Shown here: in pieces, positions 46,797-55,515 of the stretch
Position numbering within the stretch: the first letter of the stretch is position 1
How the letters are laid out: each line of letters starts with the position of its first letter
NCBI RefSeq assembly: GCF_014961315.1
Contig: NZ_CP063141.1
Span: 2,294,001-2,358,000, forward strand
Direction: 5' to 3'
From: Thermoflavifilum sp.
GTDB lineage: Bacteria > Bacteroidota > Bacteroidia > Chitinophagales > Chitinophagaceae
DNA length: 64,000 nucleotides
Notes under the pieces: generated by a model
Databases searched by the model: none
Seen by the model: only the letters and a program-made list of their open reading frames with translations
Told to the model about the DNA's origin: nothing
Program-made: the position numbers and the translations under genes

Positions 46797-46831
46797 GAGC
46801 CGGCATAGCCCATCATGCCGGCTCTTTTTTT
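46797..46831 (+). terminator. Intrinsic terminator after the M13 peptidase
   Basis: GAGCCGGCAT (46797-46806) pairs perfectly with ATGCCGGCTC (46815-46824) over an 8-base loop, followed by seven T. Confidence 0.9.
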
Positions 46832-46881
46832 ATTTCAAGGGGTATGCATAAACAACGGCTTTTGCGTTTATTTGTGAAGTC

Positions 46882-48786
46882 ATGAGCCTTTATGCACGGA
46901 TGGGTTACTGTATGCTGACTGTCACGCTGTGTATGGCCGGCTTCATCCGGGCGGCGGCACAGTGTTCGGGCAGCCCGATATTCCTGGAAACCTTCGGCGG
47001 CAGCGCATCTTCACCGGAGGTGGGGCCGCCCCTGCCTTCGAGCGTTACCAGTTATCAATATGTCTCGCAGGGCGAGATCCGGGACGGCCAGTACAGCATC
47101 AAAAAAACAACCGGGCCCATGTTTAACTGGTTTGCCAATGGCAAAGACCACACAGGCAACGGTTACATGATGATTGTTAACGCCAGCTACGACCCGGGGA
47201 AGTTTTATGAAAGAAAAATCGACGGCCTCTGTGCAGGGAGTACGTTTTATTTTTCCGCGTGGATTGCCAATCTATTGCCGAAGAATCAATATGGCCGCAC
47301 TCCACTCGACCCGGCTGTGCGCTTCCTCATCCGGAGTGCCGCGACGGGCGACACCCTCGCACAATATGCCACGGGCACCATTCCACGTTACGATGTGTTT
47401 ACCTGGACGCAGTACGGCATGCCCTTTACCCTGCCTGCAGGTGAAACGAGTTTGATTCTCACCATCTTTAATGATAATCCCGGTGGCATGGGCAATGATC
47501 TGGCTCTCGACGATATCGCCTTCACCATCTGCGGCCCACCTATTCAAACCTTTATCACTGGCACCTATCAGGATAACGGTCGCTATGCCTGTGTGCACGA
47601 TGCCGTCGCGCTCCATGCCGACCCACAAAATGGCTATTATCATCGCCCCCAATACCAGTGGCAGTTCAGCCGCGATCAGCAGCAGTGGAACGATATCCCC
47701 GGCGCTACCGACACGGTGCTGGCTATCTCCGATGTGCAGCCGGCCGACTCGGGCTGGTATCGCCTGCTGATAGCCGAGCAGGGTAATATTGGCTCACCCA
47801 ATTGTCGGGTGGCATCCTCACCTCTGGCCTTGTTTGTTGAGCATCCCGACCCGACTACCCTGATACAAACCAATAGTCCTCTGTGCGAACATCAAACGCT
47901 ATCCCTGTCGAGCACGCAGTCGGCCCTCACCTATACCTGGCTGCTGCCCGATGGCAGCATACGAACCGACAGCAGCCTGCTGTTTACCGATGCCCGGCCC
48001 ACCCTTTCCGGTCATTATACCCTGAAGGTGGTCACGCGCGGCGGATGCAGGGTACAGGCCGACACGCTGGTGGAGGTGCAGCCCAATGAGTTGCACGTCA
48101 ACCTGGGTAAGGATACCCTGTTGTGCAATCAGGATAGCCTCCTGCTCAATGCGGCCAACCCGGGTGCCGTTTATCGGTGGAATACAGGCGCTACCGATTC
48201 CGCCATCTGGGTAAAAACAGCGGGAACATATCAGGTCAGCGTTGCACAGGGTGCCTGTGAGGTGAGCGACAGCATACATATCGAGCACCTCACCCAGCCG
48301 GCGGTTGATCTGGTGTCCGACACCACGGCCTGCCTGGGCGATACTTTTTCCTTGAATGCCTATTCACCTCTTGCTACAACGTATCGCTGGCAGGATGGAA
48401 GCGACAGCATCCGTCGTACCATCAGTGAGAGTGGGGTATATATCGTGAGCCTGAGCAATGTGTGTGGCACAACACGCGATACGGTAAACGTGCAATTCAT
48501 TTCCTGCGCTCCCGAGTTGCTGGTGCCCAATGCATTCACGCCGAACGGCGATGGCGTCAACGATCGTTTCCGGCCGCGGCAGACCTTTGCTCTGCGGTCG
48601 TTTTCAATGACCATCTTCGATCGGTGGGGTAATGCCATTTTCCATACCCATGACCCACTTGCCGGCTGGGACGGCACCCTGAACGGCCATCCCGCACCCA
48701 TGGGCACCTATGTGTGGTATATCGTTTACCAGAAACAAAACGGGAAAACCTACCAGGCTAAGGGCACAGTGTTGCTAATTCGATGA
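46882..48786 (+). CDS. Secreted protein with CHU_C (type IX secretion) C-terminal domain
   Basis: 634 aa with a signal peptide (about 1-27). An N-terminal beta-sandwich (about 28-215; F-L-E-T-F-G-G then L-A-L-D-D-I-A-F) resembles carbohydrate- or adhesion-type modules. Ig-like domains follow (about 220-540, with repeated Q-P-A-D-S-G-W-Y and S-G-x-Y motifs). The C terminus (about 545-634) is the gliding-motility-associated domain: P-N-A-F-T-P-N-G-D-G-V-N-D, I-F-D-R-W-G-N and G-T-Y-V-W-Y-I. That domain sends proteins out through the type IX system (type B signal). It is probably a surface adhesin or matrix protein; the ligand is unknown. Confidence 0.9.
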   Translation: MSLYARMGYCMLTVTLCMAGFIRAAAQCSGSPIFLETFGGSASSPEVGPPLPSSVTSYQYVSQGEIRDGQYSIKKTTGPMFNWFANGKDHTGNGYMMIVNASYDPGKFYERKIDGLCAGSTFYFSAWIANLLPKNQYGRTPLDPAVRFLIRSAATGDTLAQYATGTIPRYDVFTWTQYGMPFTLPAGETSLILTIFNDNPGGMGNDLALDDIAFTICGPPIQTFITGTYQDNGRYACVHDAVALHADPQNGYYHRPQYQWQFSRDQQQWNDIPGATDTVLAISDVQPADSGWYRLLIAEQGNIGSPNCRVASSPLALFVEHPDPTTLIQTNSPLCEHQTLSLSSTQSALTYTWLLPDGSIRTDSSLLFTDARPTLSGHYTLKVVTRGGCRVQADTLVEVQPNELHVNLGKDTLLCNQDSLLLNAANPGAVYRWNTGATDSAIWVKTAGTYQVSVAQGACEVSDSIHIEHLTQPAVDLVSDTTACLGDTFSLNAYSPLATTYRWQDGSDSIRRTISESGVYIVSLSNVCGTTRDTVNVQFISCAPELLVPNAFTPNGDGVNDRFRPRQTFALRSFSMTIFDRWGNAIFHTHDPLAGWDGTLNGHPAPMGTYVWYIVYQKQNGKTYQAKGTVLLIR

Positions 48787-48799
48787 ATGCTGGGATCAC

Positions 48800-49330
48800 G
48801 GCGGCCCCACTATCGTCCTCATACTGACCCCGGCTTAGCCGGTGGAAGCCTGCCTGCTGGCAGCAGGTAGGGATCTGCTGACTAAGGGTATCGTCATTCC
48901 GAACGGAAGAGAGGAATCTCCTGAAGGAAAGGTATATCGTTCAACAAATTCCGGCCCATCGGTAGGAATCTATTGATGGGCAGATCCTTCGCGGTGCTCA
49001 GGATGGGGACGGTGAGGGGGTGTATTCCTAATCATTCCATTTGTATCGTCATTTCTCCTCCTGGCTCAGCCAGGGTCGGGATGACGGTACCATTCGGAAT
49101 GAAGATGCGAATTGAATAATGAGAAATACTCCAGCCCCACTATCGTCCTAATCCTGACCCCGGCTAAGCCGGGGGAAGCCTGCCTGCCTGCTGGCAGGCA
49201 GAGATCTGCTGACTAAAGGTATTGTCATTCCGCACGGAGAGGCATCTCCTGAATGGAATGTATACCGTTGAACAAACCCTGCCCATCAAGAGATATCTCT
49301 CCCGGCTCAGCCGGAATGGAGTTGTAGAGG
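48800..49330. repeat. Intergenic repeat block R3, direct and inverted copies
   Basis: The 551-base gap before tRNA-Pro holds no gene. Two direct copies of a unit beginning CCCCACTATCGTCCT start at 48805 and 49135, 330 bases apart, each followed by a CCCCGGCT-AGCCGG hairpin, GCCTGCCTG and GGTATCGTCATTCCG-type or GGTATTGTCATTCCG-type segments. Between them, 48982-49053 is the inverted form of the module seen in R1 and R2. Short open frames here come from the repeat. Confidence 0.85.
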
Positions 49331-49337
49331 GGAAATG

Positions 49338-49413
49338 TCGGGGCGGCAGGATTCGAACCTGCGACCTCCAGGTCCCAAACCTGGCGCGATGGACCGGACT
49401 ACGCTACACCCCG
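49338..49413 (-). tRNA. tRNA-Pro (anticodon UGG)
   Basis: On the minus strand the acceptor CGGGGTG pairs with CGCCCCG (one G-U), the anticodon stem CCAGG/CCTGG encloses T-T-T-G-G-G-A, giving anticodon TGG for CCN codons, and the T-arm is GCAGG-TTCGAAT-CCTGC. The length is 76 bases; CCA is not encoded. Confidence 0.95.
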
Positions 49414-49453
49414 AAAAAGAGCTTATCGACGGCAAAGATAATCGGATTTCTGC

Positions 49454-50749
49454 TTAGCGGGATAAGATTTCTCCGATGCTGTCTTCAGCCGCCTGCACGG
49501 TATGCGCTATATCTTCATCGCTGAGGGCATCGCTCACAAACCAGCTTTCAAAAGGGGAGGGCGGCAGGTAAACACCCTTGTGCAACATGGCGTGGAAAAA
49601 CTGTTTGAACAGCTCGTTGCTGGCGGCGCTGGCCGCAGCAAAATCATGTACTGGATATTCAGTGAAGAACACGCTGAGCATGGAGCCGATATGGGGTACC
49701 TGATGCACCACTCCTTTTTTGCCGAACACGGTGTTCAGGCCCTCGGCCAGTTGGTTGGTCTTCTGTTCCAGCCGTTCGTAAATATGTCGGTTCAGGTCGA
49801 GTTCGCGCAACAGGGTATAGCCGGCAACCATGGCCAGGGGGTTGCCACTGAGGGTGCCCGCCTGATAGACCTTTCCTGCGGGGGCAAGGAGCGACATGAT
49901 CTGCTCTTTACCGGCCACGGCTCCTACGGGCAGGCCGGCACCGATGATCTTACCAAAGGTAATCAGGTCGGCATCGAGGTGAAATCGTTCCTGAGCACCG
50001 CCGGGAGCCAGGCGGAAGCCCGTCATCACCTCGTCGAGGATAAACACGATACCCCGATCCCGGCAGCGCTGTTGCAAGCCCTCTAAAAAACCCGGCAGGG
50101 GCAGTACACAGCCCATATTGCCGGCTACCGGCTCCACGATGATGGCGGCTATCTCGTCTACATGAGCATCGAGGAGCGCATCCACGGCCTGCAGGTTGTT
50201 ATAGGGCGCCACCAGCGTATCGGCCGCTACGGCAGCAGGCACACCCGGTACCTGCTGGATATCCAGTGTGGCCACACCACTGCCGGCCTGCACCAGGAAG
50301 CTATCGGCATGACCATGGTAGCAGCCCTCGAATTTGAGGATCTTGTTTTTACCGGTAAACCCTCGTGCCAGGCGGATGGCCGTCATACACGCCTCGGTAC
50401 CGGAATTCACCATACGCACCTGGTCGATACGGGGCACCATCCGGAGGATCTGTTCCGCCATGAGCACCTCCAGCTCGGTAGGTGCGCCGTAGGAAGTGGA
50501 ATGCTGTACCTGCTCCTGGATGGCCCTCACCACCGGCTCATAGGCATGTCCCAGTATCATGGGTCCCCATGAGTTCACATAGTCGATATACCGGTTGCCA
50601 TCTATGTCGAAGAGGTAGGCCCCTCTGGCGGAGGCGATAAAGGGCGGCGTGCCACCCACATGCTTGAAAGCCCTTACGGGCGAGTTCACCCCACCGGGGA
50701 TCACCCGTTGGGCGCGGGCAAAAAGCTGTTCACTGTGATGCAGATCCAT
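49454..50749 (-). CDS. hemL: Glutamate-1-semialdehyde 2,1-aminomutase
   Basis: 431 aa from ATG 50749; a TTG four codons earlier is less likely. It is a class III aminotransferase with G-G-V-N-S-P-V-R-A-F, N-S-G-T-E-A-C-M-T-A-I-R-L-A-R-G, I-L-D-E-V-M-T-G-F-R and the PLP lysine in T-F-G-K-I-I-G-A-G-L-P-V-G-A. It converts glutamate-1-semialdehyde to 5-aminolevulinate, the second step after HemA. It is the last gene of the haem operon, starting 21 bases after hemB. Confidence 0.95.
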   Translation of the reverse strand: MDLHHSEQLFARAQRVIPGGVNSPVRAFKHVGGTPPFIASARGAYLFDIDGNRYIDYVNSWGPMILGHAYEPVVRAIQEQVQHSTSYGAPTELEVLMAEQILRMVPRIDQVRMVNSGTEACMTAIRLARGFTGKNKILKFEGCYHGHADSFLVQAGSGVATLDIQQVPGVPAAVAADTLVAPYNNLQAVDALLDAHVDEIAAIIVEPVAGNMGCVLPLPGFLEGLQQRCRDRGIVFILDEVMTGFRLAPGGAQERFHLDADLITFGKIIGAGLPVGAVAGKEQIMSLLAPAGKVYQAGTLSGNPLAMVAGYTLLRELDLNRHIYERLEQKTNQLAEGLNTVFGKKGVVHQVPHIGSMLSVFFTEYPVHDFAAASAASNELFKQFFHAMLHKGVYLPPSPFESWFVSDALSDEDIAHTVQAAEDSIGEILSR

Positions 50750-50770
50750 AACGGGAGGCAAGATAAGACC

Positions 50771-51754
50771 TCAGGCGATTTCCTGCAACAATCGGGCGGC
50801 AGGTTTAGCGAAATAGGTGGCGATGAGGTCGGCGCCGGCACGGCGTATGCCGGTGAGCACCTCCATCATGGCTTTCGACTCATCGAGCCAGCCCTGCCGG
50901 GCCGCTGCCTTGATCATGGCATATTCACCCGACACATGATAAGCGCTCACGGGCACCAGCACCTGTTGTTTTACAGCATGAATGATATCGAGGTAAGCCG
51001 CCGCGGGCTTCACCATCACGATGTCGGCACCCTCTTCGATATCCTGCAGCACTTCCTTGATGGCTTCCCGGCTGTTGGCATAGTCCATTTGATAGGTTTT
51101 TTTATCGCCAAAGCCTGGAGCCGAGTCGAGTGCATCCCGGAAAGGGCCGTAGAAGCAGGAGGCATATTTGGCGCTGTAGGCCATGATGCCGGTCTGGTGA
51201 AATCCCTGTTCTTCGAGGGCTTTGCGGATAGCGCCTATCCGCCCGTCCATCATATCACTCGGGGCCACGAAATCGGCTCCCGCCTGTGCGTGGCTCACGC
51301 TCATCTGAGCCAGCACCTCCACGGTAGGATCGTTTACAATCTGTCCGTTTTCCACGATACCGTCGTGGCCGTAGGAGGAATAAGGGTCAAGCGCCACATC
51401 GGTCATCACGCAAAGCTCAGGCAGGTTGTGCTTGAGTGTGCGTATGGCCCGCTGCATGAGTCCGTCGGGATTCAGCGCTTCCTTGCCGGTGTTGTCTTTC
51501 AGCTCATCGGGGATCTTGGCAAACAACAGCACGCTTTTCACCCCCAGGCTCCAGAGCTCTTTGGCTTCGCGCACGAGCTCATCGAGGCTCAAGCGGAAAT
51601 AATCGGGCATGGAGGGGATAGGTTCACGGCTATCCTTTCCTTCGATGACAAACAGGGGGGCGATCAGCTGAGCCGGATCGAGGCGTGTCTCGGCCACCAT
51701 GCTGCGGATGGCCGGTGACTGACGAAGGATGCGATAACGTTTAGATAAAAACAT
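50771..51754 (-). CDS. hemB: Delta-aminolevulinic acid dehydratase
   Basis: 327 aa. The two Schiff-base lysines are seen in Y-S-A-K-Y-A-S and M-V-K-P-A-A-A-Y-L-D. The metal loop reads D-V-A-L-D-P-Y-S-S-Y-G-H-D-G, lacking the Cys triad, so it should be a magnesium- rather than zinc-dependent type. It joins two aminolevulinates to porphobilinogen. It lies between hemF (39 bases upstream) and hemL (21 bases downstream). Confidence 0.95.
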   Translation of the reverse strand: MFLSKRYRILRQSPAIRSMVAETRLDPAQLIAPLFVIEGKDSREPIPSMPDYFRLSLDELVREAKELWSLGVKSVLLFAKIPDELKDNTGKEALNPDGLMQRAIRTLKHNLPELCVMTDVALDPYSSYGHDGIVENGQIVNDPTVEVLAQMSVSHAQAGADFVAPSDMMDGRIGAIRKALEEQGFHQTGIMAYSAKYASCFYGPFRDALDSAPGFGDKKTYQMDYANSREAIKEVLQDIEEGADIVMVKPAAAYLDIIHAVKQQVLVPVSAYHVSGEYAMIKAAARQGWLDESKAMMEVLTGIRRAGADLIATYFAKPAARLLQEIA

Positions 51755-51793
51755 CGTGTATATCGTTTAAGGTGAAACCATAGCTCATCTGCT

Positions 51794-52738
51794 TCAAGCC
51801 CAGGGGCGAGGGTGGCGACACACTTCAACCAGGGCGGCTTCCGGACTGCCGGGCTCGGGCATAAACCGATACGCCCAACGTGCCCGGGGAGGCAGGCTCA
51901 TCAGGATGCTTTCCGTGCGTCCGCCCGTCTTCAATCCAAACAGGGTACCCCGGTCATGGATCAGGTTAAATTCTACATAGCGTCCCCGGCGGATCTCCTG
52001 CCAGAAGATTTCCCTTTCACCGTATGGCAGGTGTTTTCTGCGTCGTACAATGGGCAGATAGGCCTGTAGAAACGCCTGTTCATTGGCCTGTTGAAAAGCA
52101 AACAACCGGGGTAAGCTCAGCCCGGCATATCCGGGACGAAGGTAATCGTAAAATACGCCGCCGATGCCTCGCGCTTCTCCTTCGCGGTGGATGTTCCGGA
52201 AGTACCGATCACATTCCTCTTTGAATCGGGCATAGAGGGTTGCTCCGAAAGGATCTATGGCCTGTTTCAAGCATTGATGAAAATGCCGGGCGTCGTCCTC
52301 GAACAGGTAATAGGGCGTGAGGTCGGAGCCGCCGCCTATCCAGCAATCGACCACCTGGCCGGCGGCGTCGTAAAGCTCAAAATAGCGCCAGTTGGCATGC
52401 ACGGTAGGCACGTAAGGGTTGAGCGGGTGGATGACCAGCGACAGACCGGCGGCGAAGAAAAAACGGTGTTCGGTATGCATCAGCTGACGCAGGCTGTCGG
52501 GCAGCTCGCCATACACGGCCGAAGTGTTCACCCCGCCTTTTTCAAAGACCTCGCCGTTTTCCATGATGCGCGTTCTGCCGCCCCCACCTTCCGCTCGTTC
52601 CCAGAGGTCTTCCTGAAAACGTGCCCTGCCGTCTTCTGCTTCGAGAGCCTTACAGATCTCATCCTGCCACTGGAGGATGGTTTGATGCCAGGCATGTGCT
52701 TCGGCACGGATCGGTATGGAAGAGGAGAGGCTTTCCAT
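51794..52738 (-). CDS. hemF: Oxygen-dependent coproporphyrinogen III oxidase
   Basis: 314 aa from ATG 52738. The frame stays open upstream into hemE, but the family length and the 49-base gap favour this start. Landmarks are G-G-V-N-T-S-A-V-Y-G, H-A-N-W-R-Y-F, the signature W-I-G-G-G-S-D-L-T-P-Y-Y, G-G-V-F-Y-D-Y-L and R-G-R-Y-V-E-F-N-L-I-H-D-R-G-T. It decarboxylates coproporphyrinogen III to protoporphyrinogen IX using oxygen, consistent with an aerobic lifestyle. No anaerobic HemN is in the window. Confidence 0.95.
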   Translation of the reverse strand: MESLSSSIPIRAEAHAWHQTILQWQDEICKALEAEDGRARFQEDLWERAEGGGGRTRIMENGEVFEKGGVNTSAVYGELPDSLRQLMHTEHRFFFAAGLSLVIHPLNPYVPTVHANWRYFELYDAAGQVVDCWIGGGSDLTPYYLFEDDARHFHQCLKQAIDPFGATLYARFKEECDRYFRNIHREGEARGIGGVFYDYLRPGYAGLSLPRLFAFQQANEQAFLQAYLPIVRRRKHLPYGEREIFWQEIRRGRYVEFNLIHDRGTLFGLKTGGRTESILMSLPPRARWAYRFMPEPGSPEAALVEVCRHPRPWA

Positions 52739-52787
52739 AAGCACAGGCAAAGATCCTAAACTTGTCGGGCTTTTGTGGTTTGTCGTG

Positions 52788-53837
52788 TCAGCTTTTCGTC
52801 GAAAGCTGCTGAGCCGGGGTATATTGCTGGACGGTTTGTACAAAAGCCCGGGCATAGGCCACGGGGGTCTGGGGCAGAATGCCGTGTCCGAGATTCGCAA
52901 TATAATGCCGGATGCCGAACTGCTCCATCATGCGCAGGGTATGGCGGCGGATGGTGTTTACATCGGTGAGCAGGATGGCCGGGTCCAGATTACCCTGAAG
53001 CGTGATGCCATGACCAACCAGCGCTCGTGCCTGAGCCGGGCTCACCGTCCAGTCGATACCTATGGCCCTGGCGCCGCTATCGGCGAGGGCGGAGAGGCCG
53101 AAGGTGGCCCCTTTGGGGAATAAGATCACCGGGCAGCAGGGCGACAGGGCGGTGGCGATTTGCTGCAGGTAGGGCAGGGCAAACAGCTGAAAGCCTTCGG
53201 GTCCCAGCCATCCCGCCCAGGAATCGAAGACCTGCACACAATGCACACCGGCTTTTACCTGTTCCTGTAGATAAGCGATGGTGGTGTGGGTGAGCTTTTC
53301 TAACAGGTGATGTGCGGCTTCGGGATAATGATAGCAGAAAGCCCGGGCCTTCTCGAAGCCGGTCGAGCCCTTGCCTTCGATAAGATAACAGAGCAGGGTC
53401 CATGGAGCTCCGGCGAAGCCGATGAGCGGCACCCGTTGATTTAATTTTTCCAGCGTGGCTGTTATACCCTGAAACACATACCCCAGCGTGGCATGCACAT
53501 CGGGGATATGAATCCGATCGACATCGGCGGGACGTTCAACCGGATGGGGTAGCCAGGGCCCTCGTCCTTCCTGCATGTGCACTTCCACGCCCATGGCCTG
53601 CAGCACCACCAGGATATCGGAAAACAAGATGGCGGCATCCACGCCCAATTCATCGACCGGCAGACAGGTGATTTCCGCCACCAGCTCGGGTGTCTGACAG
53701 CGGGTAAAAAAATCATATTTTTCGCGAAGCCGCTGATAGGATGGTAGAAAACGTCCGGCCTGCCGCATCATCCACACCGGCGGGCGGCCGACGGGTTCGC
53801 CTTGCAGGGCACGAAGCAGGAGATCGTTGTGTAGCAT
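52788..53837 (-). CDS. hemE: Uroporphyrinogen decarboxylase
   Basis: 349 aa with the N-terminal signature P-P-V-W-M-M-R-Q-A-G-R-F-L-P, the catalytic Asp in I-L-F-S-D-I-L-V-V, G-F-A-G-A-P-W-T-L and the late G-N-L-D-P-A. It removes four carboxyl groups from uroporphyrinogen III to give coproporphyrinogen III. It is the fourth gene of the operon, 17 bases after hemD. Confidence 0.95.
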   Translation of the reverse strand: MLHNDLLLRALQGEPVGRPPVWMMRQAGRFLPSYQRLREKYDFFTRCQTPELVAEITCLPVDELGVDAAILFSDILVVLQAMGVEVHMQEGRGPWLPHPVERPADVDRIHIPDVHATLGYVFQGITATLEKLNQRVPLIGFAGAPWTLLCYLIEGKGSTGFEKARAFCYHYPEAAHHLLEKLTHTTIAYLQEQVKAGVHCVQVFDSWAGWLGPEGFQLFALPYLQQIATALSPCCPVILFPKGATFGLSALADSGARAIGIDWTVSPAQARALVGHGITLQGNLDPAILLTDVNTIRRHTLRMMEQFGIRHYIANLGHGILPQTPVAYARAFVQTVQQYTPAQQLSTKS

Positions 53838-53854
53838 ATAAACAGGCTTAATCG

Positions 53855-54568
53855 TTAAGTGTCGGCAAAATAGGTATAAATGCTCTCCAATAAAAACCTT
53901 GTGCGGGGCTGTGGACTGATGATGATATGTTGCGTGTATGCCTGCAAAGCCTTTGCCGTTGTTTCTCCGATAGCAAAGCAGGGCACAGGTTCGGGTAGAT
54001 GGTTCAAAGTGAAAAAACTTTCAACAGCGCTTGGACTGAAAAATGCATAACCATCGAAAGGACGTTCGATTTTTTGGGGAATGAGTCGGGTTTCATAAAC
54101 AATGATTTCCTGCAGCGGGATGCCTGCTTGCCGGAGCTTTTCAGGCAAAGTATCGCGCCGCAGATTGCCACAGAAAAAATATACGGATACATTTGATCCG
54201 AGTATATACTGCTGCGTAATGAGCATGGCTAATGCCGCTGCATCATTGGCGGTGATGGATGACCGGGCCGGCTGGAAGCGTTCGACAGCCCGAGCTGTTT
54301 CTCCCCCCAGCGCATATATCCTCCAGGGAAGCGGATGTGAACGATCGGCACGACCCGTAAATACGGCTTCGACTGCATGCATACTGGTAAACACGGCCCA
54401 GATGGGCTGAGAAGCAAGCTCATGCCATATCGGGGCGAGAGGCGAGGGCTCGACAGTTCGGGTTTCGATGAAAGGAAGACAGGTGATCGCAATACCTCGC
54501 AGGCTGGCTTCCTGCAGCAGATCTTCTGCCAGCAGGCGGGTAAACAGGATATGACGCACCGTACTCAT
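53855..54568 (-). CDS. hemD: Uroporphyrinogen-III synthase
   Basis: 237 aa from ATG 54568, which overlaps the hemC stop as ATGA. The frame is open 155 codons further upstream, but only as an out-of-frame reading of hemC. HemD proteins are poorly conserved; visible are H-I-L-F-T-R at the start, A-V-F-T-S-M-H-A-V near residue 64, A-L-G-G-E-T-A-R-A, a middle F-F-C-G-N-L-R-R-D and the C-terminal F-F-S-P-S-A-V-E-S-F with F-A-I-G-E-T-T. It cyclises hydroxymethylbilane with inversion of ring D. Position between hemC and hemE supports the call. Confidence 0.9.
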   Translation of the reverse strand: MSTVRHILFTRLLAEDLLQEASLRGIAITCLPFIETRTVEPSPLAPIWHELASQPIWAVFTSMHAVEAVFTGRADRSHPLPWRIYALGGETARAVERFQPARSSITANDAAALAMLITQQYILGSNVSVYFFCGNLRRDTLPEKLRQAGIPLQEIIVYETRLIPQKIERPFDGYAFFSPSAVESFFTLNHLPEPVPCFAIGETTAKALQAYTQHIIISPQPRTRFLLESIYTYFADT

Positions 54569-55515
54569 GGCTGTAGCGTCTCGTTTGTCGAGGAGGGGGG
54601 GATGCGCAACAGTTCCCGCGCTCCCTGTTCGAGTAAAGCCCGGGCGGCTTCTATCGCGATAGCTTCGCCTGTTGACAGTGGTTTTCGCAGCTGGATATTG
54701 AGTGCTTGTTTGCCGTCGGGCCGCAGGATCTGACCGGTGAAGACCAGCTCCTCGCCTTCCAGTTGGGCCAGGGCACAGATGGGCGTGGAGCATCCGCCCT
54801 GCAATTCTTTCAGAAACCTCCGTTCGATGGCCGTGCACAGCGCCGTAGGCGTGTCGTTGAGCCGTTGCTGGCAGAGGGCGTACAACGCGGTGTCGTTTTC
54901 CCGGATCACCACGCCGATGGCACCCTGAGCGGGGGCCGGCACCATCCAGGGCAGGGGAACCAGCTGTTCTCCAGGCTGGAGATGCACCTGCAATCTTTCC
55001 AGCGCCGCCCGGGCAAAAATTGCACCCTGCCACGAGCTTTCACGGAACTTACGCAGGCGCGTATGGATATTGCCTCTCAGGTTCTCAAATTGATGATGCG
55101 GATAGCGATAGCGCCAGGCGGCCCTGCGACGGATGCTGCCCGTGGCGACGACCGCCGGCATAAGCCGATCATCCAGCCAGGCCGTGTCGCGACAGAGCAA
55201 TACGTCGTCAACGGGACCGCGGGGAAGCACGGCTGCCAGCACCGTGCCCTGTGCGGGCTGCACCGGCACATCTTTCAAGGAGTGCACCGCCAGGTCGATT
55301 CGCTGGTTCAGCAGGGCAAGGTCTAACTGACGGGTGAACACCCCCTGGACGCCCATGGCATAAAGCGGCGCATGCTGGTCGAGATCGCCCTCGCTTTCAA
55401 TGGGAACGATCTCACAGGCCACTCCAGATGCGTGTAAAGCCTGCTGTACCTGAGTGGCCTGCCAGAGCGCCAGCTCACTACTTCGGGTACCAATGCGCAA
55501 AAGCCTGGGCATCAT
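54565..55515 (-). CDS. hemC: Porphobilinogen deaminase (hydroxymethylbilane synthase)
   Basis: 316 aa. Seen are I-G-T-R-S-S-E-L-A-L-W-Q-A at the N terminus, A-V-H-S-L-K-D-V-P, T-G-S-I-R-R-R-A, R-G-N-I-H-T-R-L-R-K and the dipyrromethane cofactor cysteine in L-Q-G-G-C-S-T-P. It polymerises four porphobilinogens. The start overlaps the hemA stop (ATGATG region, 4 bases shared) and its stop overlaps the hemD start, so hemA, hemC and hemD are translationally coupled. Confidence 0.96.
   Translation of the reverse strand: MMPRLLRIGTRSSELALWQATQVQQALHASGVACEIVPIESEGDLDQHAPLYAMGVQGVFTRQLDLALLNQRIDLAVHSLKDVPVQPAQGTVLAAVLPRGPVDDVLLCRDTAWLDDRLMPAVVATGSIRRRAAWRYRYPHHQFENLRGNIHTRLRKFRESSWQGAIFARAALERLQVHLQPGEQLVPLPWMVPAPAQGAIGVVIRENDTALYALCQQRLNDTPTALCTAIERRFLKELQGGCSTPICALAQLEGEELVFTGQILRPDGKQALNIQLRKPLSTGEAIAIEAARALLEQGARELLRIPPSSTNETLQP

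Noticed and set aside
48805..49250. Possible insertion sequence in the repeat-rich gap
   Set aside because: No transposase frame, no terminal inverted repeats bounding the block and no target-site duplication that I can see.
52739..52900. A 54-codon N-terminal extension of hemF
   Set aside because: It overlaps the end of hemE, and the family begins near the ATG at 52738.
54569..55033. A 155-codon N-terminal extension of hemD
   Set aside because: It lies entirely within hemC in another frame, has low-complexity Arg/Gly/Ala composition, and the ATG at 54568 gives normal HemD length.
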